Source: Bacillota bacterium (GTDB taxonomy: Bacteria; Armatimonadota; Hebobacteria; Hebobacterales; Hebobacteraceae). Taken from it: DNA of 9,308 nucleotides. The notes under the pieces are model-generated. The model ran no database searches. It saw only the letters and a list, made by a program, of their open reading frames with translations, and was not told where the DNA came from. Shown here piece after piece: positions 5,811 to 9,308 of this stretch. The DNA is taken from positions 1-9,308 of the forward strand of contig JAUVSA010000066.1 of assembly GCA_030597345.1 (NCBI GenBank), written 5' to 3'. Positions within the stretch are counted from its first letter, which is position 1, and every line of letters begins with the position of its first letter. The position numbers and the translations under genes are program-made.

Positions 5811-7013
5811 CTATCCCAGGATCGGCTTCAGATCGACGCGCCGTCCCTCCTCCGCGGCGACGTAGGCCGCATAGAGCACCAGCGTCACCTCCCGGGCCAG
5901 CGCGGCCCCGGCGGCCGGCTCCCGGTCCTCGACGATCGCCGCGATGAAGTCCGCGATCTCCTGGGGGTAGCCTTGGTGCCAGTCTTCGTCCGGCGAGGGA
6001 AAGGTCCAGCCACCCTTGGTCTCGATCTTCTCGCTGATGTACTCCGGCTCGAAGATGTCGGCCTCCGGGGCGTAGGCCACGCAGGAATCGTTCGGGTTGA
6101 TGTTGGCGCGGATGCGGGCGTTGGAGAGATAGGCCTCGAGGTAGTTGTGGACCCCGCCCAGAGTTGTGTCGGCCGCCTTCACCTCCGCCACCGACCCGTC
6201 CTCGAACTTCACGACGATGATTCCCCAGTCCTCCACGTCCCGCCAGCCCGTGCGCAAGTAGTGAGTCTCCTCTTGCTTGAAAGCCTCGATCCAGGTCAAG
6301 TTCGCCACTTCGCAGATCACCGACGCGGGACGAATGGGCTGGCCGACGTTCTCCTCTCCCTCCCAGCGCTTGAGCTGGATCGCCGCCCCCAGCGGATGTG
6401 ATCCCTTGACCATCAGCGAGCCGCCGCCCGAAGTCCTCCACTGCCTCGCGTATTCGGCATGCGAGCCTGAGTGTGATTCCTCCGCCTCGATGCGGATGAT
6501 CGTCCCGCCGGCCGTCTTCGCCAGACGCCAGAGCTTCACGAAGGCCGGTGCGTAGACCCAGTTCTCCGCGTAGCCGAACTTGATTCCGGCTTTCTCGACG
6601 GCCTCGAGCACGGCGGCGCACTGCCGTGTCGCCTCCTCCAGCATCGTGCGCTTCGGTACCGTCTTCCCGATCAACTCGTCCGGCGGCGTATCCGCACCCC
6701 CGAAGTAGCCGGTGAGCGGCTTCTCGCAGAGTACGTGCTTGCCGGCCCTCGCGGCCTCGATGATAAAGGGCGCGTGAAGGTAGTTGGGAACAGCCAGATC
6801 CACCGCGTCCAGCTCCACCTCGGCGAGCATCTCGTCCATGCCGCCAAACGCGGCGGGGATACTGTGCTTGGCCGCGAAGGCCTCCGCGCTGGCCTTCGGC
6901 ACTCCGCATACCGCGGCCAATTGGCATCGTTCGGGGCCCAACTGCTGGTAGCCCCGGATGTGGAGATTGGCCGAGAATCCACACCCGACGAGGCCGACGC
7001 GAATCGGGCTCAT
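5811..7013 (-). CDS. Gfo/Idh/MocA family oxidoreductase, first copy
   Basis: A 400-residue NAD(P)-dependent oxidoreductase and tandem paralogue of the next gene; the two align without gaps at about 70% identity by my hand count. The Rossmann motif is IRVGLVGCG (residues 4-12), the lysine motif is CEKPLTGYF with Lys98 and the normal Pro99, and the C-terminal domain has GGGSLMVKGSHPLGA (196-210) with His206. The aspartate expected four residues before that histidine is Val202. Two in-frame ATGs exist, at 7022 and 7013. I choose 7013 because AAGGAGG lies only one base before the 7022 ATG but ten before 7013, and because 7013 makes the protein start exactly where its paralogue does. It lies 72 bp downstream of the 2-hydroxyacid dehydrogenase gene. 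Oxidation or reduction of a sugar, sugar acid or cyclitol is the likely role; the substrate is unknown. Confidence 0.92.
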   Translation of the reverse strand: MSPIRVGLVGCGFSANLHIRGYQQLGPERCQLAAVCGVPKASAEAFAAKHSIPAAFGGMDEMLAEVELDAVDLAVPNYLHAPFIIEAARAGKHVLCEKPLTGYFGGADTPPDELIGKTVPKRTMLEEATRQCAAVLEAVEKAGIKFGYAENWVYAPAFVKLWRLAKTAGGTIIRIEAEESHSGSHAEYARQWRTSGGGSLMVKGSHPLGAAIQLKRWEGEENVGQPIRPASVICEVANLTWIEAFKQEETHYLRTGWRDVEDWGIIVVKFEDGSVAEVKAADTTLGGVHNYLEAYLSNARIRANINPNDSCVAYAPEADIFEPEYISEKIETKGGWTFPSPDEDWHQGYPQEIADFIAAIVEDREPAAGAALAREVTLVLYAAYVAAEEGRRVDLKPILG

Positions 7014-7023
7014 GAAAGTCATA

Positions 7024-7030
7024 CCTCCTT
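7024..7030 (-). promoter_or_regulatory. Ribosome binding site that decides the start of the first Gfo/Idh gene
   Basis: Read on the - strand, AAGGAGG is one base before the ATG at 7022, too close for normal initiation, and ten bases before the ATG at 7013. It therefore favours the shorter protein. Confidence 0.7.
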
Positions 7031-7058
7031 ACGATCCGCCGCACCCGCGAGCCGCCCG

Positions 7059-7080
7059 CGGCCACCAGCGTCCGTGGCCG
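7059..7080 (-). other. Intercistronic hairpin after the 2-hydroxyacid dehydrogenase gene
   Basis: CGGCCAC and GTGGCCG form a perfect 7-bp inverted repeat around an 8-base loop, beginning five bases after the dehydrogenase stop codon as transcribed. No U-run follows; instead GC-rich sequence leads to the next ribosome binding site. It could be a stability or processing element that sets different mRNA levels of the genes on each side, or a weak terminator. Chance in GC-rich DNA is also possible. Confidence 0.4.
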
Positions 7081-7085
7081 AGATG

Positions 7086-8057
7086 CTACCTCGCGCCGTA
7101 AACCTCTTGGTTCACGCAGTGCTGAGGTCGGTCACCACTGAAGACAGCCAGTATCGCATCCGTCACGCCATTTCCCATCGCCAGCAGCGCGCCCGTTGTG
7201 TTGGACGAATTGTGCGGTATCGTGACTGTCCGCTCACATCGAATCAGCCGACTGCCGGCAGGCGGCTCCGCCGCGTAGACGTCGAGCCCAGCGCCGAAGA
7301 TCCGACCCTCTTCCAGCGCATCGGCGAGTGCTTCCTCGTCCACGATGGCCCCCCGCGCGGTGTTGACGAGGATGGCCGTGGGCTTCATCAGGGCGATCTT
7401 TTCGGCGTCGATGATGCCGTGCGTCTCCTGGTTGCGGGGCCTATGCACAGAGACGAAGTCCGCCTCCCTCATCACTTGCTCGATAGCCTCAGCTCGCTCT
7501 ACTCCCTGCTCGCCCGCGAACTCCTCATCGAAGTACGGGTCGTAGGCCAGCACCCTCATGTCGAACCCCTTGCCGCGACGCGCGACCGCCTTGCCGATGC
7601 GGCCCATGCCGAGCAGCCCGAGGGTGGCCCCGTGAACGTCCACCCCATAGGTGTTGATCCATTCGCCGGCCTTCGTGGTCCGGTCACCCAGCGGTATCTG
7701 CCGAGCCACCGCCAGCATCAGCGCGAAGCTCATGTCCGCCACCGCCTCCGCGTTCGCTCCGGGCACGTTCGCGACAACGATGCCTCTCCGCGTGCATTCC
7801 GCGATGTCGATGTTGTCCACTCCCGCTCCATGCTTCGCGATCACCTTCAGCCGGTCCGCCCGCGCAAACGCCGCCGCCGAGAAGTCATCGACCCCGGCGC
7901 CACAGGCATCTACCCCCTCCAGCACCGGCGCCAACTCCTCCGCCGTCATCGGCCGCCCGTATGGGTTGTGGATGACCTCGTGTCCGGCATCCCTCAAGCG
8001 CTCCTCCGGTTCTTTGGTGACCTCGCTGAAGGAGGTGGCTGTGATCAGCACCTTCAT
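7086..8057 (-). CDS. D-isomer-specific 2-hydroxyacid dehydrogenase (SerA-like, catalytic core only)
   Basis: A 323-residue cytoplasmic NAD-dependent dehydrogenase. The catalytic domain is split around the nucleotide-binding domain: KVIAKHGAGVDNID (71-84) precedes it, LLGMGRIGKA (148-157) is the dinucleotide motif, and Asp173 in AYDPYF closes the second strand, which favours NAD over NADP. The active-site triad is visible as Arg235 (NTARGAIVD), Glu264 (VYAAEPP) and His282 (IPHNSSN). There is no C-terminal ACT domain, so it is the short form and not a regulated full-length phosphoglycerate dehydrogenase. The family interconverts 2-keto acids and D-2-hydroxy acids; sugar acids, glyoxylate/hydroxypyruvate or 3-phosphoglycerate are all possible. 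The purine-rich AGGAGAGGA at about 8062-8070 serves as ribosome binding site. It follows the GltD-like gene by 33 bp, so a coupled redox function is likely but inferred. Confidence 0.92.
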   Translation of the reverse strand: MKVLITATSFSEVTKEPEERLRDAGHEVIHNPYGRPMTAEELAPVLEGVDACGAGVDDFSAAAFARADRLKVIAKHGAGVDNIDIAECTRRGIVVANVPGANAEAVADMSFALMLAVARQIPLGDRTTKAGEWINTYGVDVHGATLGLLGMGRIGKAVARRGKGFDMRVLAYDPYFDEEFAGEQGVERAEAIEQVMREADFVSVHRPRNQETHGIIDAEKIALMKPTAILVNTARGAIVDEEALADALEEGRIFGAGLDVYAAEPPAGSRLIRCERTVTIPHNSSNTTGALLAMGNGVTDAILAVFSGDRPQHCVNQEVYGAR

Positions 8058-8061
8058 CCGG

Positions 8062-8070
8062 TCCTCTCCT
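8062..8070 (-). promoter_or_regulatory. Ribosome binding site of the 2-hydroxyacid dehydrogenase
   Basis: On the - strand AGGAGAGGA ends four bases before the ATG at 8057, inside a purine-rich 33-bp gap. It supports the chosen start. A second ATG in the same gap is out of frame. Confidence 0.55.
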
Positions 8071-8090
8071 CTCTCTCCATCTCCGCCGAG

Positions 8091-9308
8091 CTAGATCGTC
8101 CCCTCCAGGCGGACCATCTCGATGTTCTGGTTCGGACACCTGTGGAGGCACATCCCACAGGCCACACACTTCTCTTCATCGATGGACCAAGCGTCTTCCC
8201 CCTCAGCATTGACCGCAAAGTTACAGCAGAGCCGCGCGCAGAGACCGCATCCCGCCCCGCAGCCGCAGCTCAGACAGCGGCTCGCCTCCCGCACCGCCTC
8301 CTCCTCGCTCAGTGTCGGCACATAGGGCTCGAAGTCTCGTTTCCGCTCCCCGGCCGGCCGGAGCTGCAGCGCAACACGCGGCTCCCTCCGCGGAAGCGCG
8401 GTGCGGGCGAGCACGTCATCCCGCGACACCTCGCTGAGCACCGGATCATAGTCCAGGTACGGGTTCCCTCCGGACAGGAGCTGGTCGATGGCGGCCGCCG
8501 CGCGCCGGCCGGAGGCCACAGCCGCAATCACGCTGTCGGGCCCGGTCGCAGCGTCGCCGCCCACGAAGACGCCGTCGATCTCTGTCGCGCCGCTATCGGG
8601 ATCACAGGCCAGCGTCCCCGCGGGCGTGACCGCGATCCCGTCCACCTCCCCCGCGACGACCTGGCCGAGGGCATTGATGACCATGTCACAGTGGAGGGTG
8701 AACTCCGTTTCCTCCACCGGATCGGGCCGCCGCCGTCCCGGGGCGTCGGGCTCGCCCAGCGTATGGATGCGCATGGTCAGCCCCGTGATTCGATTGCGCT
8801 TCGTGAGCACCTCGACCGGGGCCGCCAGATAGATTACCCGTACCCCTTCCTCCTCGGCCTCCCACACCTCTTCCTCCACCGCGGGCATCTCAGCGCGGGT
8901 GCGCCGATAGCAGAGGAACACTTCCTTCGCGCCGAGACGGACTGCCGCGCGCGCTGCGTCAACTGCACTGAATCCGCCGCCGACCACCGCCACCCGTTCC
9001 CCGAGCTGGATCTTCAGGCCCTTGTGGAGCTTGCGCAGGAAATCCACCGCGGACACCACTCCCCGCGCGCCTTCCCCCGGCACATTCAAGCGCCTTCCAG
9101 CTTGGCAGCCGGTTCCCAAGAAGATCGCGTCGAATCCCTCCTCCCGGAGACTGGCCAGCGTGAGATCCTTACCGAGGCGCTTGTTGCAGTGGATCTTCAC
9201 TCCCAGAGACTTCACCCCAGCGATCTCGTTCTCCAGCACTTCTCGGGGAAGACGAAAGGCAGGAACGCCGTACCGGAGCATTCCTCCTGGCTTCTTCTCC
9301 GCCTCGAA
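8091..9308 (-). CDS. GltD-like NAD(P)/FAD-dependent oxidoreductase with C-terminal 4Fe-4S region, 5' end outside window
   Basis: The frame stays open to the right edge, reading FEAEKKPGG before the first visible Met (9281). This is the typical interior of a glutamate-synthase small-subunit-like flavoprotein, so the N-terminal FAD motif lies outside the window. Visible from that Met: MLRYGVPAFRLP (1-12), FLGTG (54-58), a second dinucleotide motif VAVVGGGFSAVDAAR (97-111), CYRR (124-127), and the FAD-contacting GVFVGGDAATGPDSVIAA (237-254). The C-terminus has cysteines at 336, 339, 341, 345, 348, 352 and 353, then a canonical CVACGMCLHRCP cluster at 372-383, suggesting two 4Fe-4S clusters. Such proteins pass electrons between NAD(P)H, flavin and Fe-S partners. 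No glutamate synthase large subunit is seen, so true GltD function is doubtful. It could serve the dehydrogenases encoded downstream, but the partner is unknown. Confidence 0.9.
   Translation of the reverse strand, partial: FEAEKKPGGMLRYGVPAFRLPREVLENEIAGVKSLGVKIHCNKRLGKDLTLASLREEGFDAIFLGTGCQAGRRLNVPGEGARGVVSAVDFLRKLHKGLKIQLGERVAVVGGGFSAVDAARAAVRLGAKEVFLCYRRTRAEMPAVEEEVWEAEEEGVRVIYLAAPVEVLTKRNRITGLTMRIHTLGEPDAPGRRRPDPVEETEFTLHCDMVINALGQVVAGEVDGIAVTPAGTLACDPDSGATEIDGVFVGGDAATGPDSVIAAVASGRRAAAAIDQLLSGGNPYLDYDPVLSEVSRDDVLARTALPRREPRVALQLRPAGERKRDFEPYVPTLSEEEAVREASRCLSCGCGAGCGLCARLCCNFAVNAEGEDAWSIDEEKCVACGMCLHRCPNQNIEMVRLEGTI

Noticed and set aside
4561..7065. A single 834-residue open frame on the - strand that would fuse both Gfo/Idh genes
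   Set aside because: Only its last 400 residues are a real protein. The first part reads the first Gfo/Idh gene in the wrong frame and gives an Arg/Gly-rich, motif-free sequence. The true first copy is in another frame with its own stop (TAG at 5811-5813) and ribosome binding site.

Overview
The window is a high-GC bacterial chromosomal segment (GC visibly above 60%, densely coded, Shine-Dalgarno-led genes with short gaps). It holds seven protein genes, two of them cut by the window edges. I see no tRNA, rRNA, CRISPR array, insertion sequence or phage gene. The gene content (UxaE-type epimerase, paired Gfo/Idh/MocA oxidoreductases, a GltD-like flavoprotein with a C-terminal ferredoxin region) would fit an uncultured, carbohydrate-degrading bacterium of a phylum such as Armatimonadota, Chloroflexota or Planctomycetota. 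That placement is a weak inference, because no marker gene is present.

Layout. On the + strand, 2-754 is the C-terminal part of a tagaturonate-epimerase (UxaE) family protein. It is followed 36 bp later by a HAD-superfamily hydrolase at 791-1684. These two converge, with an 18-bp gap, on a long - strand gene series. Read in the direction of transcription, that series runs from the right edge: a 3'-complete, 5'-truncated GltD-like NAD(P)/FAD oxidoreductase with Fe-S cysteines (9308-8091); a D-2-hydroxyacid dehydrogenase (8057-7086); two tandem Gfo/Idh/MocA oxidoreductases (7013-5811 and 5763-4561); a KefB/KefC-type cation:proton antiporter with a TrkA-N domain (4513-2798); and a two-helix RCK potassium channel (2791-1703). 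Gaps in this series are 33, 72, 47, 47 and 6 bp, so most or all of it may be co-transcribed. The promoters lie outside the window.

How the genes may work together. The right half looks like a set of NAD(P)-dependent redox steps on sugar acids or polyols: two Gfo/Idh enzymes and a 2-hydroxyacid dehydrogenase, with a flavoprotein that could exchange electrons between NAD(P)H and ferredoxin-like clusters. The UxaE-family gene on the opposite strand fits uronate (galacturonate/glucuronate) use, but no complete pathway is visible and the substrates of the two Gfo/Idh enzymes cannot be read from sequence. The antiporter and channel form a separate monovalent-cation module, both controlled through Rossmann-type nucleotide-binding domains.

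The most noteworthy points are the gap-free tandem Gfo/Idh duplication with non-canonical active-site positions, the conserved large-cap HAD protein of unknown role beside UxaE, and the atypical selectivity filter and possible internal start of the channel gene. I found no clear sign of a wholly new system.
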